The position numbers and the translations under genes are program-made. Below are positions 53,104-63,675 of a stretch of DNA of 64,000 nucleotides, piece by piece (positions within the stretch are counted from its first letter, which is position 1; every line of letters begins with the position of its first letter). The notes under the pieces were generated by a model. That model searched no databases and was not told where the DNA came from. It saw only the letters and a list, made by a program, of their open reading frames with translations. The DNA is from Roridomyces roridus (lineage: Eukaryota; Basidiomycota; Agaricomycetes; Agaricales; Mycenaceae): assembly GCA_029378245.1 (NCBI GenBank), contig JARKIF010000031.1:558001-622000 (forward strand), written 5' to 3'.

Positions 53104-54399
53104 ATGCCCTCCACTCAGTCTGGAAAAGTGCTCGTCTCCGGCGCTAATGGATTCGTCGCAACGGTGAGTCCTCGCTCTGTCTTGTTATGCAGAGCAGTTG
53201 CCTAATGATGAACAGTGGGTAGTCCAAACCTTCCTCGACGCGGGGTTCTCCGTACGAGGGACCGTCCGTTCCGCCGCCAAGGGAAGACACCTCAAACGGT
53301 TCTTCGCCCCGTACGGTGACAAATTCGAGCTCGTCGTCGTTCCTGATATCACCGCCGTACGTCTCAACTCCTCCTCCCACTGAGTTATCTCACCAGCATT
53401 CTTCAGACCGGCGCCTTTGACGAAGCAGTGCAGGGTGTCGACGCCATCGCACACACCGCATCGCCGTTCCATCTCTGCGCGGACGACCCGGCTGCTTTCT
53501 CTGCTCCCGCTGTGCAAGGGACCATCGGGATTCTGGAGAGCGCGCGCAAGTATGGGCGGGGGGTAAGACGAGTGGTCATCACCTCGTCTGCTGTCGCTGT
53601 CAGTGATATGACGGTCAAGGAGGACTCGGGTGCGCTCGATGAATTCCACTGGAACACCGCCGCTGTGCAAGCCGTTTCAGAGAAGAGCGCGGATACGGGG
53701 AATCTCGACAAGTACTGCAATTCCAAGGTGCTTGCGGAACGTGGGGCGTGGGAGTTCCTCGACAGGTATCGGACGGAGGTGGGGTGGGATATCGCTGTGT
53801 TGAATCCTCCCTTGGTTCTTGGTGTGAGAATCATCTTCTATGCGATAGCGAGTCTAGAACTTTTACTGACAGACTACGTATAGCCCGTGATCCACGAAGG
53901 CCCCTCCCCGGCCGGACTCAACACCTCCACGAAGATGATGTTCAACGCCTTCTTCACCACCGAGGGACTCAAGACGAGCGGCGGACAATGGGCCAACGTC
54001 AAAGACGTAGGCCGTGCGCACCTCCTCGCTGTCATGACCGAGCTGCCCGACTACGTCCCGCTCGCAGCTGTAAGCAAGACGGACAAGTTGAATGTGAATC
54101 GATTCATTATCGGCGGGCAGGGGTTTGCGTGGCAGGATCTGTGTGAGTTTAAATAAAATCCTCTCGTACCTGGAATGAGGGCTAACGTATTTCAATTTGT
54201 AGTGGATGCTGTTCCGGCGAGTGCGACGCACTACCAAAAGGGTTTCCCTGGCAGCATTACGACTGAGATGTGGCCGAGGCATATGGATAATACCCGGGCA
54301 CAGGAGGTGCTCGGTATGGAGTACACGAGCATGCACGAGACGGTTGAGGAGACGCTCGCCGATTATGAATCGCGAGGATGGATCAAGGCGTGCAACTGA
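53104..54399 (+). CDS. Extended SDR, dihydroflavonol-4-reductase-like NAD(P)H oxidoreductase
   Basis: Cytosolic short-chain dehydrogenase of the extended type, related to DFR/aldehyde reductases. Start 53104 (MPSTQSGKVLVSGANGFVAT) with the nucleotide-binding G-x-x-G-x-x-A loop. After an intron: FLDAGFSVRGTVRSAAKGRH. Then GVDAIAHTASPFHLCADDP, VVITSSAVAV (catalytic Ser region) and YCNSKVLAE (catalytic Tyr-x3-Lys). After another intron: GPSPAGLNTSTKMMFNAFF and WANVKDVGRAHLLAVM (cofactor/substrate domain). The last exon starts LDAVPASATHYQKGFPGS and ends YESRGWIKACN at 54399. Four short introns. All catalytic residues are present and the length (about 350 aa) is usual. Substrate unknown: fungal members reduce varied ketones and aldehydes. 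Confidence 0.9.
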
Positions 54400-54478
54400 G
54401 TTGAGCCATAACTTATTCAAGCATCTGTACATTACATCGCATTCTTCGTCTGTAGCGTTATCTAAAACGAGCCTCTAA

Positions 54479-55570
54479 TCAGTGCTTCTCTAAGAACTTG
54501 CCCACCACCTCCTTCACACTCCCACCCGCATTCACCCCATTCACAATCGCCTGCACCGTCACGAGCGCCTCGGAAAAGTCGTGGAACACGATATGCTGGA
54601 TGTTCTCCCTGATGCAGTAGGCCTGCAAGTCGTTCTCGCCGTCGCCTTTGCGCTTGACGAAGAGGACGTCGGCGTGTTGGGCGGCCGAGAGGTCCGATAC
54701 GCCGTCGCCAAAGAAGAAAAGAAGCGGAGCAGGTTGGAGGCGTTTGTAGGGCAGGATTGCAAGGGATTTGTCGTGCCCGAAGGTACTGGAGTCATCATGA
54801 GATGAGAATATAGAGGAAAAAAAAACACGACGCACCTGGTTGGGTGACGGAACTTGATATTCCACTCGGCAGACGCCTGGTCTCCCTCGACGTCGTTCGC
54901 AATGATGTCGATGTTGGTGGCGCCCGTTTCCAAATATTTGGAAAGAACGGCGCGGATGAGGGGCGCCATGCCGCTGTGCTTCGTCAGGAGATGAGTGGAG
55001 CAGAGAGGTGATAGCGCACCTGGAGACGATGACAAACGGAATGTCCTGCTTCCTACACCACTCATAGAAGTCGGGAAAGCCTGGGTCGAGATGGATGTCT
55101 ATTTGCCAAATGAAAAATCGAGATTTGGAAAGCGGAGTGGAACACAGACTCTGCAAAAGGGCTTCCTTGCAATCGTCGAAGGTCCTCCCATTGGCAGAGA
55201 TGCTCTGAAGCATCTCCCGAAACGCGTCCCTGGCGACGATGGTTATCGAGGAAGAACTCATGGGGGGAACGGTACCCACCTAAACGGCCGCCCGTTCAAG
55301 ACATCCAAGTTCCCCGCGCGGCGCTTGTCCTTCCCGTACCCAAGATTGTCGGTCAAGTCTGGAACCCTCTTTAGCTGAGTCTTTCGGAAGCACTGGTAGT
55401 TTTACAGTCATTGGAATCCTGCGTCGTAATCGTGCCATCCCTGTAAACGTGGGTGAGCGTCTGGCTAGGCTGGTCAGAGAGACGAACCAGTCAGAGAGGA
55501 CGACGAAGGGTCGACCTTCGTGCAGGGGCGGGTAGTCGAGCGTGCTGGCGGGGATGGTGGAGTCCGCCAT
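54479..55570 (-). CDS. HAD-superfamily phosphatase, phosphoserine-phosphatase-like
   Basis: Start 55570 (MADSTIPASTLDYPPLHEGR, then PFVVLSDW). After the first intron (about 55490-55442) the frame continues DGTITTQDSND, so that DWDGT forms HAD motif I with nucleophile and acid Asp. Later exons: NLGYGKDKRRAGNLDVLNGR, RDAFREMLQSISANGRTFDD, DPGFPDFYEWCRKQ, IPFVIVSR (motif II Ser), PLIRAVLSKYLETGATNIDI, and motif IV in FFGDGVSDLSAAQHADVLF. The end is VVGKFLEKH at 54479. Five introns or so. The architecture is that of small fungal PSP-type HAD hydrolases; the substrate is not evident. Converges with the SDR gene, about 80 bp between stops. Confidence 0.82.
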
Positions 55571-55956
55571 GGATGTCGGTGGAGAAATCGAAATCGATGG
55601 CTAAGCGAAGACCCGATTGGCAATCGTCGACACGTGCACGTGCGTGATGGAGCACATGACGACACGCGTCGCGTCGAATTTTTAATTGTACCTACGGGGA
55701 TGAGTGTCCTTGTCCTGGCATTATTCACCTTGCACGCCGCTTGAAATCCTGTCGCATGTCGAACATGATGGAAGACACAACGACTGCCCGACGGCGCCGG
55801 CAGGCTGGAGATGGCAGTTGATCGGATCATCCCAGATCATTCTCACAGCGCCACAGCGCGTGATCTCGTCGCTTCTTGTTCCTGATCGTCATCTCGAAAT
55901 CTTCGAGTACTCTTCCGAACCTCTCACCACTGCAGCGACGGCCAAGGTTAACCGCG
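55571..55956. other. Divergent intergenic region
   Basis: Between the HAD gene start and F-box gene C. The last 150 bp resemble the upstream regions of the other F-box copies (motif CTCGTCGCTTCTTGTTCCTGA, shortened: GCTTCTTGTTCCTGA). Confidence 0.5.
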
Positions 55957-57584
55957 ATGAGTGGTCAGTCCCTCTCATCCCGTGTCTTCCTTTCCTGAAG
56001 ACTTCACAGGTAATTCGAAGGCCTCCTTGGATCTGCGTGTTCCAGACGAGCTTTGGCTTGAGATATTTGGCACTCTGCGGCCGTTGGACGTCATCCCATT
56101 GCATACCGTCTCGCGAAAACTTCATCGCATCTCCAGGTCGCTTCTTTTCCAACGCTTCCACTTTCATCTGTATGCCGTGTCGCACAACTCGCCGCCGGAA
56201 CCTCGTTATCTGCTGCCCGACGAAGCGCAAGTCGAACGGACCACCGAGCGACTGCGATTCTGGGCCTCTCCAGATATCGCTCCGCTTGTCCGGCAGTGCA
56301 CTGTGTTTCCATGGTCCAGTAACTCTGACGACATTGAATACACCCACTGCGAGGAAGGGGAAAGAATACTTGCCACGTTCTTCCAACTTTTGTCCCAATT
56401 CAAAAATGTCCGATCCGTCACGTTCTTGGATGTCACGTTTTGCCACGCCTGGCTCTCATCACTCGCGGCTCTCCAGTCTCTGGAACAACTGCACGTGTCG
56501 GAGTGTTCGATAGACCCCAACTTGGACGTCAGCAGCGCATCCATTGTCATGAAACTCGCAACATTCCACTTTTATCATTCTGCCTTCTCAAGCATGCTCA
56601 ACCCTACCCACGGCGCCAACAAATGGTTGTCGCTCCTAGATGTTGAGACGCTCACTCATCTGTCCTTGGCTCCCGAGCGAGCCCCTTCGGCCCTCATCGG
56701 AAGTGCTGCACCTTTATCGTTCCCCAACGTGCATACGCTTCACCTCAGTGTTCAGGAATGGCACGAAGTTGTTCAACTTCGCCGATTCCCCAGTATCCGG
56801 TCTCTGGAAATCTGCGCGGGTCGCAGTGCTCCGGTGACCACCGGTATCAAACCTGTGGTCTTGTCGCAGCTTGAGCGCTATACTGGGCCCGCAGAGCTTC
56901 TGGCGCTCTTGGACCCAAAAACGTGCCCTCGTTATATCGATATCCGGAGCCTTAGTGGCTCTTCGTTCTTCGATATGGCGCGGAACTGGGGCCCCGCGCA
57001 CCGGGTCACTGTTCTCGCGCTTGAGCTGGAACACCTCGAGGCTGGCATCTTGCCTTTGGTCCTCGACCGATGGACGAGCCTTGTGAAGCTTCACCTCAAG
57101 ATCGAGCACCGGCAGTGGAGCACGCCGCCCGGCGTGACACCATACACAGAGCAGGTAGAAAACTTGACTCATACTTCATAACGGAATTCACTGTTTATCC
57201 TAGACTCTGTTATTGGACCTGGGTAGTGCCTCGAATCCCGTCCGATTCCCCGACAGCCTAACCAGCCTGTTCATCACATGGTACTACGAACTCGAAGAGT
57301 CTCCTATTCCGGTGGCGGATGTCATCTCCGCCGCACGCACTGCTGTGCCCTTATTCGTCGCCGCCAACCCCAATCTAAAGAATTTCCGCTTATATATGTC
57401 CCAGATGAAGTACGCGTGGGGCAGGGCTGACGGAACGGACAGTGTCGTTGAATCCGATTGTACGGGCTCTGTTAAGTCTCAGTCTCTCGGACATGGATCA
57501 CTGATAAAATATCCAGCGGATTTGCAGCATTGTGTTTGGGACCACGAGATGTGGTACGCGATGAGGGAGTTGCACGATGAATAA
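55957..57584 (+). CDS. F-box-like family protein C (full length)
   Basis: Start 55957 (ATGAGTG), intron 55964-56009, then NSKASLDLRVPDELWLEIF and PLHTVSRKLHRISRSLLFQ, the F-box-like motif. The large second exon is open for 1.1 kb: LRFWASPDIAPLVRQCTVFP, YTHCEEGERILATFFQLLSQ, LSLLDVETLTHLSLAPER, RYIDIRSLSGSSFFDMARNW, LALELEHLEAGILPLVLDRW. Intron 57155-57203, then TLLLDLGSASNPVRFPDSLT, LTSLFITWYYELEESPIP, and a longer C terminus ending CVWDHEMWYAMRELHDE at 57584. About 510 aa. Same architecture and first-intron position as genes A and B but more diverged; head-to-tail neighbour of gene D. Presumed SCF substrate adaptor. Confidence 0.8.
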
Positions 57585-57889
57585 TGAAATTCAGAATCAC
57601 TGTTTAATGTGTCGTCAGCTGGTATTTCCTTGTGAATTGATACATATTCGTTCGCAGCTGCTCAGTTCTTGGCGAACATGTCCCGACAACGCGCCGGTTG
57701 GCTTCTCCTGCTGGAGATGGCAGCAAGATGGCAGTTGGATGGCAGTTGGATGGCAGTGAATCGGATCATCCCACCAACCCAACGATATCGCGTGATCTCG
57801 TCGCTTCTTGTTCCTGACCGTCATACCAGAACCGTCGAGTACGCCCCCGAGCCTCGCAGCACCGCACCCAACAGTCAAGGCCAACCACG
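57585..57889. other. Short intergenic region with tandem motif
   Basis: Upstream region of F-box gene D; contains GATGGCAGTTG-type units repeated three times at about 57717-57757. Confidence 0.45.
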
Positions 57890-59385
57890 ATGAGTAGCCA
57901 GGCCTCTCTCGTCCAGTGTCCCCCTTTTCTGAAGCCTTCACAGGCAATTTGAAGCCCTCTATGGATGTGCGCGTCCCAGACGAGCTCTGGCTCGAGATGT
58001 TCGTCGATCTGGCTCGGAGCGACCTCATATCACTACACGCCGTTTCGCGGACATTTCATTGCATCTCCAGGCCGCTGGTGTTCAATAGCTTCGACTTTCA
58101 TCCATATGCGGTGTCGGTTTCCCAAATACGACAGCTACCGTCCAACTACACGCGAGTCGTGGAGGCCACAGCGCGGCTTCTATTCTGGGCTTCCAGAGAT
58201 ATAGCCCCCTTTGTGCAGCGGTGCACCGTGAGGCCATGGCATCGGCATACCTCTGATCAAAACGAGGACTACGCCCCCTGCAACGACCCAGAGAGGCTCC
58301 TTGACACATTCTTTAGTCTCTTACCCCGCTTCAAGAATCTCCGCTGGGCCACCTTCGCGTATGTCACTTTCCAAAGCCCCAGGGTCTCATTGCTCTTGTC
58401 TCTCCAGCACTTGGAAGACTTGTGTGTGGAGCAATGTTCAATGGCCGCGGGAGACCATTTGGACCCCAGTGTCGCCATTCATATTGCCAAGTTCCAATTC
58501 CTGTACTCCGATCCGGGCCCCTTGATACCTACCTGTGGCGCCAACAGATGGCTTCCGCTCCTGGAGGCGGAGAAGCTCAATCATCTAACCTTGTCCTTCG
58601 ACAACGGCGCCTTGGCCGCTCTCCAAACCGCGGGCCCCATATCTTTCCCCAATGTCCACACGCTACACATTCGCGTCATTGAATGGCAGGTCATCGTCTA
58701 CCTTCCCAATTTCCCCAACGTTCGCTCTCTGTACATCGAGAGCTATAGCGATCACCCCATACCAGCCGGGGTTGAGCGCATCGTCTTGACGCAGCTTGAG
58801 CGTTACACTGGACCTGTACGACTGCTTGTGCTTTTTGACCCAGAAACAAGCCCGAAATTGCTCAGGATATTGGGTTGCACCGACTCCTTGTTCTTGGACA
58901 CGGCGCGAAACTGGGTCAACTCGCATCGGGTCACGGTCCTCGCGCTTACGTTGGAGTGTCTTGAACCGGGCACGCTGCGCGTGTTGCTTGAATACTGGAC
59001 CGGACTGGTCAAATTCCGCCTCGCGATCCAGGCTGGGCCGGGGTCGTACGGTGAAATGGAGCGGGTATGTACTTCAGCTGAAGTTACTTACATGGAAACT
59101 TTCCGGCGCGACTGATCTCTGATTTAGAATCTTTTGACGGAACTGGCTATGCTCCAGGTGCCGCAGAGTCTCACCCACCTGTTCATCACCTCCCCCGTTC
59201 ATATGCCGGAGTCTGAAGCAGAGAAGACAGAGATCATCTCTATCGCACGTACCGCTGTGTCGTCCTTGCTCCTCGGACGTACCAATTTGGGCCACCTTTT
59301 GATTCTTACGTTCCAGAGGGAATATCAGTGGCTCAGATTCGATGGAACAGAGGGCGTCGTTGAATCTATTTGTCAATGTCCGTGA
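57890..59385 (+). CDS. F-box-like family protein D (full length)
   Basis: Start 57890 (ATGAGTA). The paralogues have G|GTCAGT at the first exon end; here it reads A|GCCAGG, so the original GT donor is lost and splicing must use a GC donor or the GT two bases upstream. Exon 2 from 57944: NLKPSMDVRVPDELWLEMF, HAVSRTFHCISRPLVFNSFD, LLFWASRDIAPFVQRCTVRP, YAPCNDPERLLDTFFSLLPR, LTLSFDNGALAALQTAG, RYTGPVRLLVLFDPETSPKL, LALTLECLEPGTLRVLLEYW. An intron follows GEMER (about 59064-59127), then NLLTELAMLQVPQSLTHLFI and VVESICQCP, stop 59385. The body is open over 1.1 kb. Nearest paralogue is gene C. Confidence 0.78.
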
Positions 59386-60562
59386 CTATTCCTGCCAACC
59401 GATGGGTTTTCTGATGGCATTTTAGCGGGTGAAGATGGCTGGTTGCGGGGGATTGGGCGGATGGATGCCGCAATGGCGGATTGACGGCGGACACAGACGC
59501 AGAATGAGAAGGTTGGTCAAATTACAAAGGTTGCTTGAGTGCATCCGGGAGTTGGGACAACCGGAGAACCGAAAAACCGAAAAACCGGGATTTTGGTGAT
59601 GGCGGTGTTTTGCCGTTCGGCACAAACACATCAGATCACTGACTCCTGACTCACTCGACGCGCCCGACCTCTGTCTTCTGCCAGGCGCACGCGGCGCCTG
59701 TCGTCATCGTTGCACCTTGAAAACGGTCGGAGGTCGGATGGCATCATCATCAAGGCGGCAATATTTCAAGACCCGCAAGCCCACAACAGCCATTGGAAGA
59801 CTGGTGGAACCATTGCAGGGTTGAGGGAGGAGCTCGGGAGGATAGAGACAGTCATGGCGAGGCTCACCCGCACTCGTGAGTGGCTCAATATCCTTCGCCC
59901 AAGCACACCCACTCTACATCCAGGGTCCTCAACCTTTCGCGCGTCACATCCCAAACCTCCACGCCCCACAAGGCCTCCTTCACTTCCACTTCACCTCCCT
60001 GACTCTAGTCTCTGATTGACGTGGTGGGCCACTGGTGGCTGGCCCCGCCGTCGCGCTCTTCAAGGACACATCTGCCGCTTGCCCTCCTCAATGCTCATCC
60101 CGCCCTATCTGCTCCTCTTGGGTCCGCCCAGCCCTGCCGAGCCCCGCCCCCGCTTTGTCACCTCCAGTCGGCGTCCTCGATCTGCAGCTCCCGCCGTTCG
60201 GCTGCTTCACCCCTCTCACAGTAGATAATGTTGGCCGTGATGGCAGCCGCAGCGGCAGATCACTGCAGCACAGCCATCCGATCACCGGTTCCGCGGTTGT
60301 TCCAACTCCCGAATTTTGTGGGTTGCTTGTGTGGGAGTTGACCCAATATGGTCTTAATTTTACTTCTTCCCATGCGTCGGCCCACGAGAATCAGACTTAT
60401 CGTGAACACTCATATCGCTTGCTCGATCCAGCCTGTCAGTGCGTTCGGGTCTCATAATCTCATCAAGAAAACGCAGAGAGTCCTGTGTGACTTGTCAATG
60501 CGTTCTTGCCGGGCGTCCTGTCTTGAGTCTCACTTGCATCCACAGCCCATTCGAAGGTCTTA
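59386..60562. other. Non-coding region without recognised gene
   Basis: Low-complexity G/A-rich (59430-59600) and C/T-rich (59890-60230) stretches produce open frames without motifs. A repeated AAAAACCG/GAAAACCGAAAAACCGG unit is at about 59565-59590. Confidence 0.5.
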
Positions 60563-60771
60563 GGTCTCCTTGGTTCTGCGTGTGGCAAACGAGCTGTGGC
60601 TCGACATCTTCCTATATATCTACCTCTGGAGGACGTCTCTGCACTGCACATCATCTCGGACATTCTATCGCATCGCTTGGCCCCTTCGCTTCACAACCTT
60701 CTTCACCCGTACGCACTGGAACGCAATTCGCACTCCTCAAAATCAAACGAGCGCTACGCAGGCGCAGCGTA
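60563..60771 (+). pseudogene. F-box-like relic E, cut by the duplication boundary
   Basis: Reads SLVLRVANELWLDIFLYIYL, SSRTFYRIAWPLRFTTFF, an F-box-like N terminus of this family (VPDELWLDIF in intact copies). It keeps the acceptor and early exon 2, then stops matching at the family position ...KRALR, where sequence of the inverted duplication begins (60772). An open frame crosses the junction to 60908, but its second half is antisense DNA of the duplicated block. Confidence 0.75.
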
Positions 60772-61011
60772 AAGTAGACATCTCTACTGCTGTACGCAAG
60801 GCAGTGTATAAGCATCCGAAGTCGAGAAGGGGTGTCCGTATCGGTGTGGGATCGACAATCCTCAGAGTCTTCGTGGGGCCAGAGGTGATAGACATTCAGA
60901 AGAGATAACAATACTTGGTCGAGGCTCAATGAAAATTAAAGGCTACAGAGACATGACAGGATCCGTGAGCACAACAAATACAGCAAAAGGACAGCACAAT
61001 TCTCAGCTCTT

Positions 61012-61838
61012 TCATCCATCCGACAATTCCTTGATGATTTCTCTCATCTCTGCGAACAACGATCAGTGAAAGGTGGCGCAGAGAGAGGGATACATGACGC
61101 ACCACGACACGCTTCCTTCATACGCCCCATCCCGGTATACATCGGTGACTCGTTCTCTTTGCGCATCTGCTGCCGCGCAGTGCTTTGACGTTTCGCGATT
61201 TGCTGGTGGAGGGCATGAAAATCATTGGTTGGATGAGGAAGGATCGACGCACCGAGAGCTTCTTCTCCTCCGTCGTGATTTCCGTCCAGATCGCACGAAT
61301 CGAGTCCTCTGCTTCGGCATAGTCGAGAATGAACTTGGCATAGAGCTCCTCGCTGTACCGCCTCAGTCGAAGACAAAAGAATGTTCAGCGGGACTCACGC
61401 GCCAGTAACTGTCTTCTGCGTTTCTTCCGACGTGCTGGATATCTGTGAAAGTTGTGGCCGTCGACAGCGAGGAGAAGGAGGGCAGTAACGCGTACCTCGC
61501 CCGTCAACTTGTGCCGTGCAGCGACCAAAAACTTCTTCTCTTTCTCCTGGCGTTTCTTCTCCTTGGAAGCTGGAAATCGTGTCGGATGTCTTCGTACCAA
61601 CAAGGAGATAATGAGACACGTACCCATCATCTGCTGCGCGACTGCAAGTTGAAATCTGCCGTACAAAACAGTCAGGCTCAACGACGCGTCGAGGACATAA
61701 GTGAGGCACGCACGCCTGGTCATCGCTGCCCGTGGACTGCTGGGACGCGAGAAAGTCAAAGTCGTCGGTGGTGGGGGCGGATATTGACGCGTTCTTGCGG
61801 AGTTTGGCAGTTTGAGGCTGGGCGCGGCGTTGGGCCAT
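61012..61838 (-). CDS. Coiled-coil-type protein of unknown function, copy 2
   Basis: Start 61838 (MAQRRAQPQTAKLRKNASIS), stop 61012-61014. Same exon structure as 51914-52733: exons ending SDDQA, QQMM, KLTGE, KTVTGA and KEACR, with the last exon MREIIKELSDG. Intron 2 differs in sequence from copy 1 but keeps donor and acceptor, and the frame is intact throughout, so this copy is probably still coding. It shares a 165 bp divergent upstream region with the truncated F-box ORF at 62004. Function unknown; helical and highly charged. Confidence 0.64.
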
Positions 61839-62003
61839 GGTGGAAGAGGAAGAGACGGCAGCTTGATCGGATCATCTCGCGTCTCATTGTGATCAATATC
61901 TGGTGATCCCGTTGCTTCTTGTTCCTGACCTTCATCTCGAAACCTTCGATTGCGCCTTCGACCCTTATACTCGCCTTGAGCACACAGACACGACAAGCCA
62001 CTA

Positions 62004-62963
62004 ATGAGTGGTCAATCTCCTCCTGTTGGGTCTTCTCTTTCCCTGACCTGAGCGTTCGCAGGCAATTTGAAGGCCTCAGTGGATCTGCGCGTCCCGGACG
62101 AGCTCTGGCTGGAAATCTTCATATATCTAGCTCGGGAGGACCTTTTCCCACTGCATGCTGTCTCGCCGACTATCCATCGCATCGCTCGGCCCCTTCTCTT
62201 CGCCACCTTCACCTTTCATCCATATGCGATGGCCCACCGCCCATCCAGCACATATCGCTATCTACTGCCGAACGAAACAAAAATCAACCGCGCGCTACGC
62301 CGTTTGCGATTCTGGGCATCGGACGAGATCGCTCCCCTTGTCCAGAGGTGCGCCGTCAGCCCGTGTCGTCGTTCCGAGAATGCCGAGTACACCCCGTGCC
62401 GAGACGGTAGAATGATCCTCCTCACTTTCTTCCAACTATGGCACCGATTCAAAAACATACACACACTTTCATTCCTCCGAGTCGCATTTGACGAAACTCA
62501 CCTCGCCATGCTCGCTTCTCTCCAGCCCCTGAGAGAGTTGGCAGTGGATGGATGTTGGATTCCCTTGGTCGTGGCCCCATTGAACTTCAAGGTCTCCAGA
62601 TTCAAACTTCGAATTGATAATTACCTTGCTTCGGAGGACTGTCATCAGTGGCTCCGGATGCTTGACCGCCAAACTCTCTCCCAACTAATGCTGGGTGACG
62701 ACGTGGAAGCCTCCGCGGGAGCCCTGATCACCATACCTTTCACCTTCCCCAACATCCACACGCTGAGCATCAGCGCCAGGAGACTTGAAGAGCCGGGGCT
62801 AAACTCCGTGTGGAGTCCCGAAGCCTTCCGATTCCCAAGGAGATTGCGCCGCCGTGGCCAAGCTGCCAAACACATACACACGTTTCGCGCCGGACGATCG
62901 TCTGGGAATAGTGTATGTATCTTCAAGAATACTCTAGCCTCGCGGCGACCAGGCGTTTCTTGA
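62004..62963 (+). pseudogene. F-box-like copy F, C-terminal half replaced
   Basis: Start 62004 (ATGAGTG), phase-1 intron, then NLKASVDLRVPDELWLEIF. Very close to gene B through LRFWASDEIAPLVQRCAVSP, LNFKVSRFKLRIDNYLASED and SISARRLEE at about 62800. There the sequence switches to the inverse of 47497-47325, and the frame continues for 54 unrelated codons (PGLNSVWSPEAFRFPRRLRR...) to TGA at 62961-62963. About 320 aa; F-box motif retained, second half of the putative recognition domain lost. It could still be translated as a truncated adaptor, but the fused tail is an accident of the deletion. Confidence 0.78.
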
Positions 62964-63061
62964 TGTTCGAGGTTGCATAGGAATGCTTACTTTTGGTCAG
63001 CGTTTTTCATGGATGATTTGGAAAGGGATTTGGGTCGTGTCTTCAGGGCGACGGGGGCGGC

Positions 63062-63675
63062 GAAAAAAAAATGTGCTTATGTGCCTTCTTCTCATTTGAA
63101 TGATCAGAGCGTTGAGTTAGCAAATCAGAAGTGTTTTGCCATAAGTTCATTCTGAACCTACGGACTAAGTATTACAAAAAGCTCCTGAACTCTGCAATTT
63201 GCGCCATCGCGGCTTCAATCTCATTCCGCCACGAATTCTTGGCGGTCTCGCAAAAAAAAATGTGCTTATGTGCCTTCTTCTCATTTGAATGATTAGAGCG
63301 TTGAGTTAGCAAATCAGAAGTGTTTTGCCATAAGTTCATTCTGAACCTACGGACTAAGTATTACAAAAAGCTCCTGAACTCTGCAATTTGCGCCATCGCG
63401 TCTTCAATCTCATTCCGCCACGAATTCTTGGCGGTCTCGCAGCAAATTGGTAGCTTGATCTCGCGAATTCTTGGCGGTCTCGCAAAAAAAAATGTGCTTA
63501 TGTGCCTTCTTCTCATTTGAATGATTAGAGCGTTGAGTTAGCAAATCAGAAGTGTTTTGCCATAAGTTCATTCTGAACCTACGGACTAAGTATTACAAAA
63601 AGCTCCTGAACTCTGCAATTTGCGCCATCGCGTCTTCAATCTCATTCCGCCACGAATTCTTGGCGGTCTCGCAGC
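63062..63675. repeat. Tandem triplication of about 190-232 bp
   Basis: Three near-identical units, each starting with an A9 run and ATGTGCTTATG (ATGTG at 63071, 63260, 63492). Spacing is 189 then 232 bp; the 43 bp difference is CAGCAAATTGGTAGC...GTCTCG in unit 2. Each unit contains the antisense of the BTB last-exon end. Confidence 0.92.

Noticed and set aside
53185..53834. Long minus-strand frames opposite the SDR gene
   Set aside because: The plus strand encodes all SDR motifs; the antisense frames have none.
42883..55570. A secondary-metabolite cluster (P450, SDR, HAD, Zn2Cys6)
   Set aside because: No backbone enzyme (PKS, NRPS, terpene cyclase) is present, the genes are separated by F-box, BTB and transposon sequence, and orientations are mixed.
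63062..63675. Tandem units as a CRISPR array
   Set aside because: Units are 189-232 bp, contain BTB coding sequence and have no spacer structure.
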